DNA of 64,000 nucleotides from Aspidapion aeneum (taxonomy: Eukaryota > Arthropoda > Insecta > Coleoptera > Brentidae). The translations under genes were made by a program, and so were the position numbers. The notes beneath the pieces are model-generated. The model saw only the letters and a list, made by a program, of their open reading frames with translations, did no database searches and was not told where the DNA came from. Shown here piece by piece: positions 1 to 11,940 of the stretch; positions within the stretch are counted from its first letter, which is position 1; every line of letters starts with the position of its first letter. The DNA is taken from NCBI GenBank assembly GCA_963576565.1, contig OY755038.1:177932438-177996437 (forward strand), read 5' to 3'.

Positions 1-403
1 CCAGTTTGCAGCCTATTTCTCCACGTTCCAAGGGGCCCCTGTCTGGATCTAATGATGTCACCAAGTTTCTAGTTCTATGCTTCAGTACACCAAAATCGAC
101 CACTTTCAAGTGTAGACATTTGAAATAGTTGGAGAAAGTAAATTAACACGCCATTTCTCGAGGCGGTCGAAAAAGGATCTCACTGATTCTTGGTGCGCAT
201 GTCCAAAATGCGTGAAAATGCACTCTGTCCGTCATTCAATTGTGTGGTTTTAAAATTTACAAACACCGCGAAATATAGCGGGAGCTAACACTGAGCATGT
301 GCCCATTTTCCCTCGTTCATTTTGCCCCAATAATCAAATTATATTTAATTAAAATCATATATATAAAAAAAACTATCATAACTGTTACCTTAATATAATA
401 GTA
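1..403. other. AT-rich sequence without recognised gene
   Basis: No open reading frame of useful length, splice pattern or repeat is visible here. The first 300 bases are less AT-rich than what follows and could be host or old transposon sequence. Confidence 0.4.
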
Positions 404-767
404 ATCATAACAAAAACATTTCATGTAAAAAGAAGCCAAGTATGCGAATTCCGTAAAAAGAATTGAGATAAAAGTATAGCCAGTTTCTCCAATACAAATT
501 GCAAAATTAAAGATTCTGACTAGTTTGGCAATGTTTTTTCAACTTTGCTATTACATCCAAACTTGTTTATGTATAATTTAGCACTAACCTAAGAGTCAAT
601 TTGTAGCCATAATAGCCAAGTTTAAAAAAACATTTTCAAACTAGTAAGAACTTTTAATTTTAAAATTTGTATTGGAGAACTTTACTGTACTTTTATTTGA
701 ATTCTTTTTACGGTATACCGTTTTCGCGTACTTGGCTTCTTTTTACATAAAATATTTTTTTTATGAT
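404..767. repeat. Foldback (palindromic) MITE-like element
   Basis: The left arm from 404 (ATCATAAC..., then GTAAAAAGAAGCCAAGTA at about 426) reappears reverse-complemented at 715-767. The arms also share the block CTCCAATACAAATT and the block around ACTAGTTTG. The arms cover most of the 364 bp, so the unit could fold on itself almost completely. No coding capacity. A target-site duplication is not clear. Confidence 0.7.
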
Positions 768-863
768 TTATGGAAAAATATTTGAGTTTTAAGTAACAAA
801 ATATGCGGAATATTGTTCTGTTGATACTTTGACTTTTTTTTATTTTCATTTTGAAACGGATAA

Positions 864-867
<4 letters not shown>

Positions 868-926
<59 letters not shown>

Positions 927-936
927 TATATAATAT
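868..936. repeat. (AT)n microsatellite
   Basis: About 70 bases of alternating A and T with two small interruptions (TAATAT) near the right end. Confidence 0.95.
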
Positions 937-2250
937 GTGACGTTAAGAAATTTTTAATTTTTATATAATGTATGGAAAGCGTGTCATAGTGGACATGAGA
1001 GGGGGAGTAGAGGTAATTTTTTTGTAAACATTAGATTTTGATATTCTTCTTTATTTATTTGTTATACCTACCATTCTATATATTATACATGCCTGATTTA
1101 CGAAAAAAACCAAGGAGAGGGGGATTTTATGAACTTCTCTATAATTTCTGTCAGTTTGCGAAATTCCAGCCTTCTATCATTTCTGGAAGTGGGTAATAAA
1201 TGTTTTGAATAACTTTACATGTATAAGGTAGGGAAGTAAATTAAAATTGTGTTGTTTTTTAATTTTTTGCTGTAGTTGTATCATAGCTCCTACCAGTCTG
1301 CCAAAGCTCAGCTCTCTAGCATTTCTGCAAGAAGACAATGTTACTTTTATATAACTTTACATGTATAGGGAAGTAAATTAAAATTTTAGGGCTTTTTTTC
1401 CAAGGTTTGGTCATAAGTTCATAAGTCTGCCCAATTACTGCTTTGTAGGATGTCTGGAAGTACATTAGAATTTTAACGATCTATACATGATGATTGAGTA
1501 TCAAATTCGTCGTTTTTCAAAATTCCGTAACTATACTTTAGTTCATGAAATTTGGATGGATTGTTAGATCTGCAAAGTTCTAAGACCGTGTAAGGTTTAA
1601 GTTTCGTATCTCAATCCGAAGTAGAGTTGTAGATAGGTCAAATATGGGCAGAAATGTTTCAAGAAAAGGTGGTGCAGCAGTTTGCGCGAACTTGGCGGGG
1701 CACTACCATGCCCCCAGTTATAGAGGTACTTACTCGGATGTCATTAAAAGGTATTTCCAATATTGGCAGAATACAAAAAATGGCTTTAATTATTCGAAAG
1801 ATTAGATCACATACATCATTAATCAATTTTAGTTGCTAATTGAAAGAGAAAATTAATTAGGCACTTATGATGCCATCTACTTTAAAACAAAAAGGCGATG
1901 CCCCGGGTGCATATTGTGCCCCGGGTTTACCTAGGTATGCAGACATCAAATAAGTTTGCATCGGCATTTTGAGAAAGTACTCCTCACCCATTCAAGAGTT
2001 TATACACTGAACTGAAAATCGTGGAATTTTTTTTTTATTGAAAGACAAACACTCATATGAGTAATACAGTTGGGGGTATTGGTTTATAAAATATAAAAAA
2101 AATGGTAGAGGTGGAATGGTCACTTTCGGGGTACACCTGAAACCTGAAAGTGATTATTTGATCCCCTTTAATATAATTTTATTATCTCAGTTTAATCTAT
2201 TTAATAGGCACTGAAAATTGCTTCGGATGTAGTTACACTTTTTTGTTACC
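937..2250. other. Intergenic AT-rich sequence
   Basis: No coding sequence recognised. A 61-codon ORF at 1654-1839 has no recognisable motif. A short direct repeat of GCCCCGGGT occurs near 1900-1925. Confidence 0.4.
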
Positions 2251-2303
2251 TTGTTTCAGCTGATGATGGGTCTGTTTAGACTCGAAACATGTCCTAAATA
2301 AAA
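2251..2303 (+). ncRNA. Hammerhead-ribozyme-like motif (Penelope-type terminal box)
   Basis: CTGATGA at 2260-2266 is followed by a six-pair stem II (GGGTCT at 2268-2273 with AGACTC at 2278-2283, loop GTTT), then GAAA. A six-base palindrome (ACATGT) could serve as stem III, ending in GTC where a hammerhead would cleave. TTGTTT-CAG upstream can pair with CTAAATAA downstream as a bulged stem I. Short palindromic stem III is known for hammerheads in Penelope-like elements and retrozymes. One extra base (T2267) sits between the conserved core and stem II, which weakens the case for activity. Confidence 0.4.
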
Positions 2304-2596
2304 CCCGAAACAGTGGAGAAGACGTTGAGTTTTTTCTTTGTAATTTGCAAACTCCACTTTGAGAAATGGACTATTTTTTCAATTTCTATTTTTGTTAGCG
2401 ATTTAGATTCAAGACCGGTCCTGTCGATGTCCTTTAAGAGAGAGCGTAGTTTTCCTGGTATTTTCTTTAGCGCCGAGTCAAATAAAAGAAAGGGATGTTT
2501 GCTGAAACAACAACTTTGGCCCAAACTTATTGAATACGTACACGCAATAAAGTGTGTGCGTTTCACCAAAAATTCGAATGTAGGTAGTCCAGTCAT

Positions 2597-5500
2597 CACA
2601 CTGTTCCGGAACAAAGTATAGGATTATCTAAAACCACAAAAAAAACTGAAAGCAGTGTTTTGTAGTGTGAGGCTAGTGGATCATGCCACACTGTGTCTTA
2701 AAATCGCCGCTGATCCTTTAGGCCAGTTATGGTCATTTAGGTCAAACTCAACGCCACACTGGCGAGTTGCGTGGAGGCATCCTAGAGAACTTTTTTTTTA
2801 CTCAAATTTTGCAGGTTTGTTTTTAAAGTAAGGAGTTTGTCAAACGGAATGTGCTGTAAATTTTTTTGAATTTGTAGGAATGACAAAACTACCAAAGCTA
2901 ATTTTAAACTTTTTACTGATTTTCCATAATATAAATCAAAATTAATGGGTGTTCCTACAAAGCCTTAAACCGAAATAAAAAACCAAGTACACGTATTTTA
3001 AAAGCAAGTAATTAGTACCCTAACATAACCGTTTTTATTACAAATCAATATTAATGAAATAAACATAACTCTGATGATAATGCTACAAATTTTTATTGTA
3101 TTAGTTAAAATTTAAAGTCGGTTGGAGCAAAACTCTACCACGGCCTTAAGCATAACCATAACGATGATCCGTAATAGAATTAAGTTTATAAATATTCCAA
3201 GTTTTGATAAACTCCCTATGTGTCGATTACCCTGCTTGCTCCGACCATGTGCCAAGTCCAGATTTAAGAAAAGAAACGGTTTTAGTTAAATGGTCAAAAA
3301 TACAATGAACTTTTAATGTTGTTGAGACTCCGATAAACTTTTTTTAAATGTCCGATTTCATTATCTAGTTCTTTAAAGTCTATATCTTGGTTACACCCAA
3401 AACAATAATCTACAATTTTATTCATTGATTTAAAACCTTCAATAAAGGGCATCACATCATATATGTCACTTGTATCTGCTAAAATTATTTTTTAGCAATT
3501 TTCGATAGGCATTTCCCTCGAAAATATCTCCATGATATCTTTGCAACAATATTAAGTTTTATTGGCCATTTCAAAGCATTATCTTTATCAAGCAGAGGAA
3601 CAACGCCCTTCCAGAATAAATGATTTACAATTCCTTGTAGGAGATGCAGCTCAAGCAGAAGGCATTTTTCCAAAACCGTGATTTCTTCATCTTCTGCGAA
3701 TATCATGTATCGTGCTATAGGATTACTCGCATTTTTTATATTTTTATCAAGAATTTGAATATTTTGACAAAACTTTCCTTTAATCCACCATAAGTTCTTA
3801 GTTCATATGAGTAATGAGTTGATGTAGATGTTTGTAAGCCATTGGCTATCAACATTAATTTAAAATCGGAAACAAATTTGAAAGACAAATTGTTTAGTTT
3901 GGTTATTTCGAACAATAATGAAAGATTTATTTCTGAATGTTTCCTTTATGTCTGGAACAATACTTAAAATAATATTTTTTTTTACGCCACTTAAGGAGGT
4001 TTCCTTCGCGGTTGATCCACTGTTCTTGTAACTGAAAGTGGAACGTCTGATGGACAGGTCATGGATATAACCTTCAGAAAATATTGATATGCATATTTTG
4101 AGAAAGTTTTGACCGCCGTCAGCTAATTCTTTCTCGTTCATTTTTCCAATAGATTCTCTTTCTTCGGTCACCTTAAAAAAGATAAAAACAATACTGCTGT
4201 AGTAACTACTTAGCAAGTAACTTTAACAAAAAAGTATGTAGAACAGCAACATAGTAATATAAAATACAATTCAATATACCTTTTCGATTAACTGCTGAGC
4301 GTCAGCAAAAACTACAGGTCTAAAGCACAATTCATCTTTCTGCGAAACTTCAAATTCATGGTTTTCCTATTTGTAAATATCAGCTAGAACAGTAGACCTT
4401 TCCTTGCAGTATTTGACATAGTTTTTTGGGACAGCTTTTCGTCCTCCTGATGATCTAATAAAATTAGAAAGTTTTTTCATATGCCTTCTCGAAGCACCTG
4501 TAGATTCTTTAAAGTTATCTAACGCAACATCCGAAAATAACTCTTTTGGTGTTTTATTTTTAGGATTTAGCACCACTCTGGAAACTGCTCCCCTCGTGCA
4601 TAATTATGTCTTGACATTTTGGTAATTAAATTTGGAAGTTGATGGTCGCTCACCGTCTATTTTTTCCTTAATGATTGATACTGCTAATTGCTCTTTTACC
4701 TTGGTAGTATTTCGTTTACGTTTACGTTTACGTTTCTTTGGCAGGATATATGTTGTATGCCTCTTCCTACAATCTGCATGCATTTTGGGCATATTTTTTT
4801 TGTTCCCTTGTCTTCTTTTTGTATTTCTGTAAATGATCTTTGAACCTGGCGGTTTTGCAAATGGAGAAGTTACAAATAGTAAAAATATTGCCTCTAGTTT
4901 CTTTCAGTACAATATTTTTTCAAAATTTGGCTTGGCGTGCAACAAAATTCTCTTATTGGGGTTCTTTTCCATTTCCGATAAAGTCAGCCTGCAACTTATA
5001 CAAATAGAGGAAGGAAATCGTACGTCCATAACAGAATATTTTTTGTTAAAGTGCTCACATATTAAAGACTCGATGCACGCCGTGACTTTGAAAACTTGGG
5101 GAAAAGTTTTCCCAAAAATGATTTTTTTTCCACATCCTGAACTCATACTGAAGGCGCACTACTACTATAATAAGTTAACATATAACTGCTTGTATATCAC
5201 TAAGAGCAAATTAATTTTACTTAAAATATAATACCTAAAAAGAAACATAAACATACCTGCAGTTCTTTATCAAAAATGCGATAAAGAAATAAATACACCG
5301 ACAAAAAACTGCAAGGAAGGTTTTTTATTAATATTTTATGTATATATTTTTTACTCTACTCACCAGTATTAAAGGATTTTATTTAATAGACGAAATCGAA
5401 ATATACTTGGTAAAGAAAAATAGGCAAATAAAACAAGTGTTGTGTATTTCCGATTTGGTCAGTGATAAGTTAAGAACGCTTTGATGAAATTTAACAAAAA

Positions 5501-5739
5501 TTGAAACGAAGCTTCTTCAATAACAGTAGAATAAACTGCTGGAGTTTCGTTTAAATGGGTTTAGCAGTAATTGAATTATCTTCATGCAACTCGCCAGTGT
5601 GGCGTTGAGTTTAAACAAAATAACCATAACTGGTCTGAAGGATCAGCTGCGACTTTAAGACACAGTGTAAGTACAAAACACTGCTTTCAGTTTTTTTTGT
5701 GGTTTTAGAAAATCCTATACTTTGTTCCGGAGCAGTATG
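2597..5739. mobile_element. DNA transposon with about 155-175-bp TIRs and 4-bp TSD
   Basis: The left TIR (2597-2770) and right TIR (5586-5739) are inverted copies sharing TCCGGAACAAAGTATAGGAT near the tips and CTCAACGCCACACTGGCGAG at the inner end. The left TIR carries a roughly 20-base extra segment. Both tips are flanked by TCAT (2593-2596 and 5740-5743), a 4-bp target duplication. The interior holds a decayed minus-strand reading frame set. A 4-bp duplication with tips close to CACTG/TACTG is reminiscent of Chapaev-type elements, but the superfamily is not established here. Confidence 0.7.
3485..5146 (-). pseudogene. Decayed transposon ORF, superfamily unassigned
   Basis: Several minus-strand frames between the TIRs appear to be pieces of one protein broken by stops and frame changes: 4904-5146, 4604-4792, 4367-4576, 3860-4216 and 3485-3706. 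The N-terminal piece is cysteine-rich (CGKK, then CISC after a proline). A second cysteine/histidine cluster with C-x2-C then H-x-C follows in another frame near 4760-4830, next to a hexanucleotide repeat coding a basic Lys-Arg run (about 4712-4736). The 3860-4216 piece has DGGQNFLKICISIF, resembling Asp-Gly-Gly segments I associate with long uncharacterised arthropod and cnidarian transposon proteins; that is memory, not a search. A transposase role is inferred from position between TIRs. Confidence 0.45.
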
Positions 5740-5743
5740 TCAT

Positions 5744-6667
5744 TCACTGGCGAAGTTAAGAGGAGGCTTGGGGGGCTAAGCCCCCTCAATTTATTAATTA
5801 GCCCCCCTAAAAAAATTTGTGATTGAAGGCGTCCCAATACTTTTCAATGCTAACAAAATTCGAATGATTATAATGGTTTTTGATCATTATAAAACTGCAA
5901 ATTTCAAACCTATCGTAAATTTGATGAAAAGTGGCAACATTGCTAATCTAGGCGAAGACGGGAACGAAGAAGGAACAACGATCGGAACAAACAATCGATA
6001 TTCGATAGTCGAATTATTGCAATTGCATCGTAGATTTCGCGTGTTTTGGTTTGTCTCTGGCCTCTGCTCTTCTGCTCTGTTTACTCAATCATTTGGACGT
6101 GGAAGGACACGATTCGTACTGTCCACTTCACTGTGTACGCGACCGCTACATCGGTGTTCATTGGGTGATTCGATTGAATTATAATTCGGTAGTCTGTTGT
6201 AAGTGCAAATTTTGAATATTGCATTTTAAGCCTAAATTTTAAATTGCACCCAATTTTATACCTTATTGTCTTGTCTCATTCTTACAATTCCATCTCTGAG
6301 TGTGTCGCTTGAGAGCAGTTTTTTTATGTTTGAAAAGGTTAAAACATATCTTAGAACTTATTGGACAAGTTTGCCTCCCTAAAGGACCGAAGAATTTAGT
6401 TGCTGAACAAACTTTGAAACGTAATACGTTCTAACAATACTTTTATCTAAGTGATTAAAATCTGTAGCCATTATAAATAGGTATAATGTTTGAATGTTTT
6501 TCCCACTGTATTTTCGCGAGGTACCTATAATTAATAATTTTATTATTATGTTGACAAAATGGTGAATGCGCCTGTTGCCCCACTAGTGCAATTGGGTTAT
6601 GGGGCTCAAGCCCCTCCAAAATTGGAGAGCTAACTTCTCCACTGGTGTCATTATAGAATTTTAACTT
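5744..6667. other. No recognised gene
   Basis: A 121-codon plus-strand ORF (5819-6184) has no recognisable motif. A short palindrome GGCTTGGGGGGCTAAGCC lies at about 5766. I see nothing else. Confidence 0.35.
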
Positions 6668-7641
6668 GCAAAAGTGGTTTGGTTGCGATTTCGACATATG
6701 TTGTTGACATTGAAGTCCTAAATAAATTTGAGTTTTCGACCTTGGCGGTAAGGCGGCTTCCACCGCCATCTTGAATTTAGTGTAAAAAGTTTTTCAAAAA
6801 TTACTTGGTTACTGTACGTTTTAGAAAAAAAAAGTTATAAACAACAGTTGAAGACAATAAAACGATTTTGCACGTTTTTTGTCAGACGCATAGTTTTTGA
6901 GTTATGACGCTAAACATTTCGCCGCCATTTCGGATTTTGACAATTTTTTTTAGTGGCCTTTACCTTTGTAATAACATAAATTAAATACCAACTAATAGCC
7001 TATAAAATGAGACATCACTAAGTTCTTTGGGTAGCACCATTACTGAGGTACGAACCCTGAAGTGTTAGCAGTACACCCGTTTCCTATGTATTTCCTTAGT
7101 ATATGCAAAATAAACCGAAATTATTCAGTTTTATCTCATTTTCTAAAAAGGTTAGCATTTTACAGAAAGTGTGTAATTAACTTTATTGTAGAAAATTAAA
7201 TTATCTTTTAAAAAAAGGAACAGTTTCAAAGGTAAAGGCCACTATAAAAGTTGGTTAAAATCCAAAATGGCAGCGAAATGTTTAGCGTCATAAATCAAAA
7301 ACCAGTGATACCTCATTTTATAGGCTACTAGTTTGTCTTTTATGTCAGTATCAAAGTTAAAGGTCACTAAATAAAAAAATTGGTCAATATCCAAAATGAC
7401 GGCGAAATGTTTTACTCGAAAATCATTTGTCTGACAAAAAAACGTACAATAGCGTTTTTGTAGGAAATTTTATTGTTTTCAACTTTTGTATTAAACTTTT
7501 TTTTCTAAAATGTACAGGGACCAAGGAATTGAAATCCAAGATGGCGGGGGGAGCCGGCTCCCCCCAAGGTCGAAAACTTAAATTTTTTTAGGAGTCCAAT
7601 GTGAACTACATATGTCAAAATCGCAATTACACAACTTTTTG
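6668..7641. repeat. Long foldback element with GC-rich arm segments
   Basis: The left arm from about 6668 (TTGCGATTTCGACATATG at 6683) is matched in reverse complement at 7600-7641. Inward, both arms carry TTTTCGACCTTGG, a GC-rich block ending in CGCCATCTT, TGTACGTTTTAG-like and GTCAGAC blocks, ACATTTCGC with CCATTT, and AGTGGCCTTTACCTTTG. The turn is near 7130. The arms are diverged but alignable over about 400 bp each. No coding capacity. Confidence 0.7.
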
Positions 7642-7747
7642 CTGGGGGTCTTTTTTTCGCTTTAATGACTGGCCTAATACGTAGCATGTAGTAGATACTT
7701 AGATATATCGGAAAGCAAAATATCTGTTACCACAGGCAAAAGCATGA

Positions 7748-9112
7748 GTACCCTTCAAAGATGCTCGTTTATTCTTGTGTTACAAACATGTTTTAATTAT
7801 TCTTTTAAATTAGTGGAAAAGCCGCATTCTTGCCACGCATAACAAGGTACGAATCAGCAAAATGGGTGTAGTGGTTCTAAAAAAAATATTTTTGTTTCAA
7901 CCATTGTTTTGCATGTTATAAATTCATTACTACTGAACCGATTTTAATGAAATAATAAACATCCTGGTGAGAATTCTTTGTTTTTAAAGATCATGATTAA
8001 AGTTTACCGCTTAAAATTTAAGATGGCTTACAGAATCATACTTGATTCTTCGAAATGGCGTTTTTATTTTTATTTTCCGAAAATGTTTTTTTTTTCATTT
8101 ATAGAAAAACTCCACATTTTTCCCGCATAAAGAGGTTCAAATTAATAAACCCGGTGTGGTGGTTCTCAAAAAATCTATTTTTGTTTCAACCATTGTTTTA
8201 CAGATTTTACAATTGCATTGCCAATTCTGGCTGCATTCATTTCCTTATAAATTCGTTATTACTGAACCGATTTTGGTGAAATAAAAAAACTTATGATGAG
8301 AATTGAATGCTCTTTAAAGATTATAAGAAATTTGACGCGATCTTGGAATTTAAGATGTCGGACAGAATCGTACTTGATTCTGCAAAATGGCGTGTTTATT
8401 CTTATTTTTTGAGAATGTGTTAGATTTTTTTTAATTTATAAAAAAACACTGCTTTTCGTTCACGTAAAGGGGTACTTATTACTGAAATCGGTGTAGTGGT
8501 TCTCACAAAATCTAATTTTGTTTTAACCAATGCTTTACAAATTATACGATTGCATGATTCTGTCCGACGTCCTAACTTTTAAGACATCTACAAATTTCGA
8601 TTACAATGTTTAAAGAACAATCAATTCTCGCCATGATCGCCGACAGGATTGGCAATGCAATCGTATAATCTGTAAAATAATGGCTGAAACAAAAATTGTT
8701 TTGTTAAGAATCACCACACCATATTTCTACCTCGTGGTTCAGAAAAAAAAGTAGTGCTTTTCTATATATTAAAAAAAAACCTAAAAATTTTCAGAAAATA
8801 ATAATAAACACGTAATTTTGAAGAATCAACTATGATTCTGTGAGCCATCTTAAATTGTAAGATGGCGATAATTTTTGATAATAATCTTTAAAAAGCAGAC
8901 ATGATTGGCAAGGCAATCGTATAATATTCAACATAATGGTTAAAAGAAAAATATTTTTTTTTAGAACCACTTAACTGATTTTGATGATTCGTACCTTGCT
9001 GTTCGTGGCAAGAATGCAGATTGTGGCAAGAATGCAGATTTTTTACTGATTTTAAAAAATAATTAAAACCATGTTCGCAACACAAAAATAAACGAGCATC
9101 TTTGAAGGGTAC
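7748..9112. repeat. 1.37-kb foldback element with internally repeated arms
   Basis: Perfect outer inverted tips GTACCCTTCAAAGATGCTCG occur at 7748-7767 and, reversed, at 9093-9112. Inside, a segment of about 350 bp appears twice in direct order (roughly 7850-8210 and 8210-8560; shared ACTGAACCGATTTT and GTGTAGTGGTTCT) and again inverted in the right half. ATGGC or ATGGCG cores recur. Confidence 0.75.
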
Positions 9113-10149
9113 AATTTAATTTCGTCCGCCATATTGGATTTTAAGATGGCGGACAAAAATATATATTTAGTCAAAACTATGATTAATTGTCTGCCAAGTG
9201 CAGTTTGTCCCATTAAAATCGATGGTATAGTTCAAAAGTTATAATGAAAAAAAATTGTCCGGTTTTTTTTGGCCCACCCGGTATATAATGAGGACGGAAT
9301 CTCATTATTAAAAGCCAAGTTTTTCAGGAAACTTTAAATTGAATAATAATATCAATATTATATGTCCATATTATGTCAAAACAAATACAAAAGGAACCTC
9401 TTTATTGTTACAAAATTCTAGTACAATTTTCGATCTCTTCAAAGAATAACATAAATTGGGTTCATCTTTTCGATCTGTGTTATTGGCGGGAAATTCTTTT
9501 TTATTCAAATCCGCCAATAAAAAATACAAAGTTGACAAATGACAGACAGAAGACGTCTGGTGAACGCCCTTACACGGTAAATTTTAACCCGAATCATGAA
9601 CGCACTCCAGGACATGTATGCCTACTCTAGCGCTAACAATTGCTGTTATTAAAAGTAAGGTAAGTTGTCATTTTTTTATTTTTCTACATTGTTTCTTGGT
9701 TATATTTGATTCTTTTGGTTTGAATTAGGCGACTATTACAATTTACTAAAGATAATTTTCACCCCTTTGTGTTTTTCCATTGTATTTTTAAATTTTTAAA
9801 ACTTTTTTCTCCTTTTATATTTTTTATGATTTTGTTTTTTATAAATATTTAAGATACTTAAGGATAGTTTTATAAAAGTGCTGTATTATCATATTGATTA
9901 ATCATGTTTGACAAACTTTGTAAAAGAAACGTTTTCTTAATTCTAGTTTGGCCTGAGGATCGGAGCTATGCCGAAACTGGTCGCCGCAATTTAATAAACA
10001 GACGGTGGGATAATAAAGACTTTAAAAAAATATCTGGCTATTCTATAACAATCCCACATAATAGATACCCTGGAAGAACCGGTGTTAACATTTTTTTAAA
10101 TTTCTTGGTTCCGGCGTTCAACCGGGTTTGATCGTTGATCATAAATAGT
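9113..10149. other. No recognised gene
   Basis: A short palindrome GTCCGCCAT...ATGGCGGAC lies at about 9124-9153. A 75-codon plus ORF at 9904-10131 has no recognisable motif. The 3' end and LTR of the neighbouring Gypsy element may lie here, but I could not find an LTR pair. Confidence 0.35.
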
Positions 10150-10480
10150 GGCGGTAAAATAGTCTATATTATGAAGTCGACAAAAAGTGACCCAAACAGC
10201 TGCACGAAATTGCGGCCCGTTGTCCAAGATTATTTGCCGAAGGTACCCGAACCTAGAACATTTCTGACTCTAAAAAGTGCAATATTTTATTAGCTATTGC
10301 TGTATATGCCGGTTTTGCTTCGAGTCATCTTGTAAATCGATCTTCTGTAACAATGATGAAACGGTTTCCCGCCTTTGTTTGTGGATAAGGTCCCAAGAAA
10401 TCAATGCTAAAAATTTTTCTCGGTAGACGTATGGGCCGAAAAAGGAGCATATATTTGAATATTATGTCTTTCCGGATTTG
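10150..10480 (-). pseudogene. Ty3/Gypsy integrase remnant
   Basis: Minus-strand translation of about 10400-10440 gives RKIFSIDFLGP, matching the first catalytic Asp region of Gypsy integrases. It is followed by a GNRFIIV-DRFT segment, a truncated EAKPAYTAIANKI segment and a frameshifted W-T-T-G-R-N-F stretch where the second catalytic Asp region should be. At least two stops and a frame change interrupt it. The element encoding it lies in the same orientation as the gag and RT remnants to the right. Confidence 0.65.
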
Positions 10481-10839
10481 AGGTCAATAATAAAACTGGG
10501 GTATAGCATTATAGGTTTCATCCCTACCTGGATGGCTGGAAAAATAGACTCATGGTAAAAGTAAAGAATTTTGTCGATGACTGTTAAAGGTGCAACTAAC
10601 TGATGACGCGCTGCAAATTGACTTTGGCAAAAAAAAAATTTCCAGAGAGTGAGAGTCCTGTTAAATTATTTTACTTGCATGTTGAGTCAAACTTACATCG
10701 TTATATAGCGAAGATTCGTCAACAGGTAAATTAAATTTTACTTGAAAAGTACAGTTTAAGGTTTTGTTTAATATTAATGATTTGTTACCATCTGGTGGGA
10801 AAAGTCTTGTAAAATCTGTAGCTTCTTTAGAAACCATTT

Positions 10840-11200
10840 CATCAGATGCATTTCTCGAAAGAAAATCAGGAAAGTTTTTCGGAAACGTGTTCTATATTAA
10901 ACGAAAACTCCGAGAGTAGTAATTTTACTTTTGAGTCTTGGTTTCGATTAAGCCACAGCAAAGTACAATTGTCTGTAATGAGTGTAAATTTGTTTTCACA
11001 ATGCAAGACATTCTTTCTCATTCATGTGATATTTTCTATCCCTAAAATTAAAACGCGCACTGGCATAAGATATTATATGCCACTCAACCTCAGGAGGTTT
11101 TTGCAAAATTACAGCTCCCATACCCACTTCACTTGCATCAGTTTGCAAGTCAAACGGCATGGATGCATCAGGTCTATAAAGTTCTGAAGGCTGAGATACA
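10840..11200 (-). pseudogene. Ty3/Gypsy RNase H remnant
   Basis: The minus strand shows a YASA-type segment, then MNEKECLAL, then ITDNCTLLWLNRNQDSKVKL and a C-terminal FPDFLSR. These are the successive hallmarks of the RNase H and connection region of Gypsy pol. The last motif is in a different frame from the preceding one, so there is at least one frameshift (near 10875). Confidence 0.65.
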
Positions 11201-11413
11201 AATTCCTTGACGTTTGTAAATGACTCTTGCTCAACTTCAGTCCATTTTCATTTATTCCTTTCTGAAAGAAGGTCTGTTAACGGTGATATAAATTCTGCCA
11301 GGTAAGGGACATATTCTCTCAGTCAGTTGACGGTACAATCACTGAATATATTTTTTATTTCTAGGGGTTGAGGAAATTTTGTATTTCCTGTAGGTGATAC
11401 GTTGTAGGTTTGT

Positions 11414-11940
11414 TTATTTGTCCACTAATTGTATTATCCAGAAAGTCAAGACAATTTGTAGCAATTCTACACTTAACCGTTCAAGTACAAGCCTTAGATG
11501 TATTTTATGCTGTTGAAGATTATTTGAGTAAATGATAATAACGTCTAAATATACAATAGGCATTACTGTAACTTGGAGATGTTGTCCATCAGGTGTAGAA
11601 AATGCTGTTAGCGGTTTAATCTCATTGGTGAAGCCGACTTGCCAGTAACCACTTCGTAAATCCAAGGAATTAAAAACCTTAGCAGTACCTAATTCTTTAA
11701 GTTTTTCGTAAATTTTTGGTCACGTGACAAATTCATCATCGGTAATATCATTTAATCGTCTGAAATCGCTACAAAATCTTGGCTTTTTACCAACTCGTTC
11801 CATGATTACAGGTGAAACCGAAGGGTCGATGACGACGGCGACAAGCATTTCTAAAATCTGCTCGTTCATGATTCTCTTTTTATTTTCACTCATAGGATAT
11901 GGCCTTGTTCTGAGATATGAATTCTGATATAATGAGGTTC
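11414..11940 (-). pseudogene. Ty3/Gypsy reverse transcriptase remnant
   Basis: The 5' part reads in the same frame as the end of the adjoining LINE and carries GKKPRFCSDFRRLNDI, the second conserved block of Gypsy RT. After a stop near 11720 a second frame has LDLRSGYWQV, then jumps from a VMP segment straight to a YLD segment. About 35 residues expected between them are missing, so an internal deletion is inferred. The catalytic YLDD reads YLDV, so the polymerase site is lost. Confidence 0.75.

Noticed and set aside
2294..2621. Overlapping sense and antisense ORFs of 102-106 codons
   Set aside because: Neither has a recognised motif, the two overlap almost completely, and the region is cut by the TIR of the 2597-5739 transposon.
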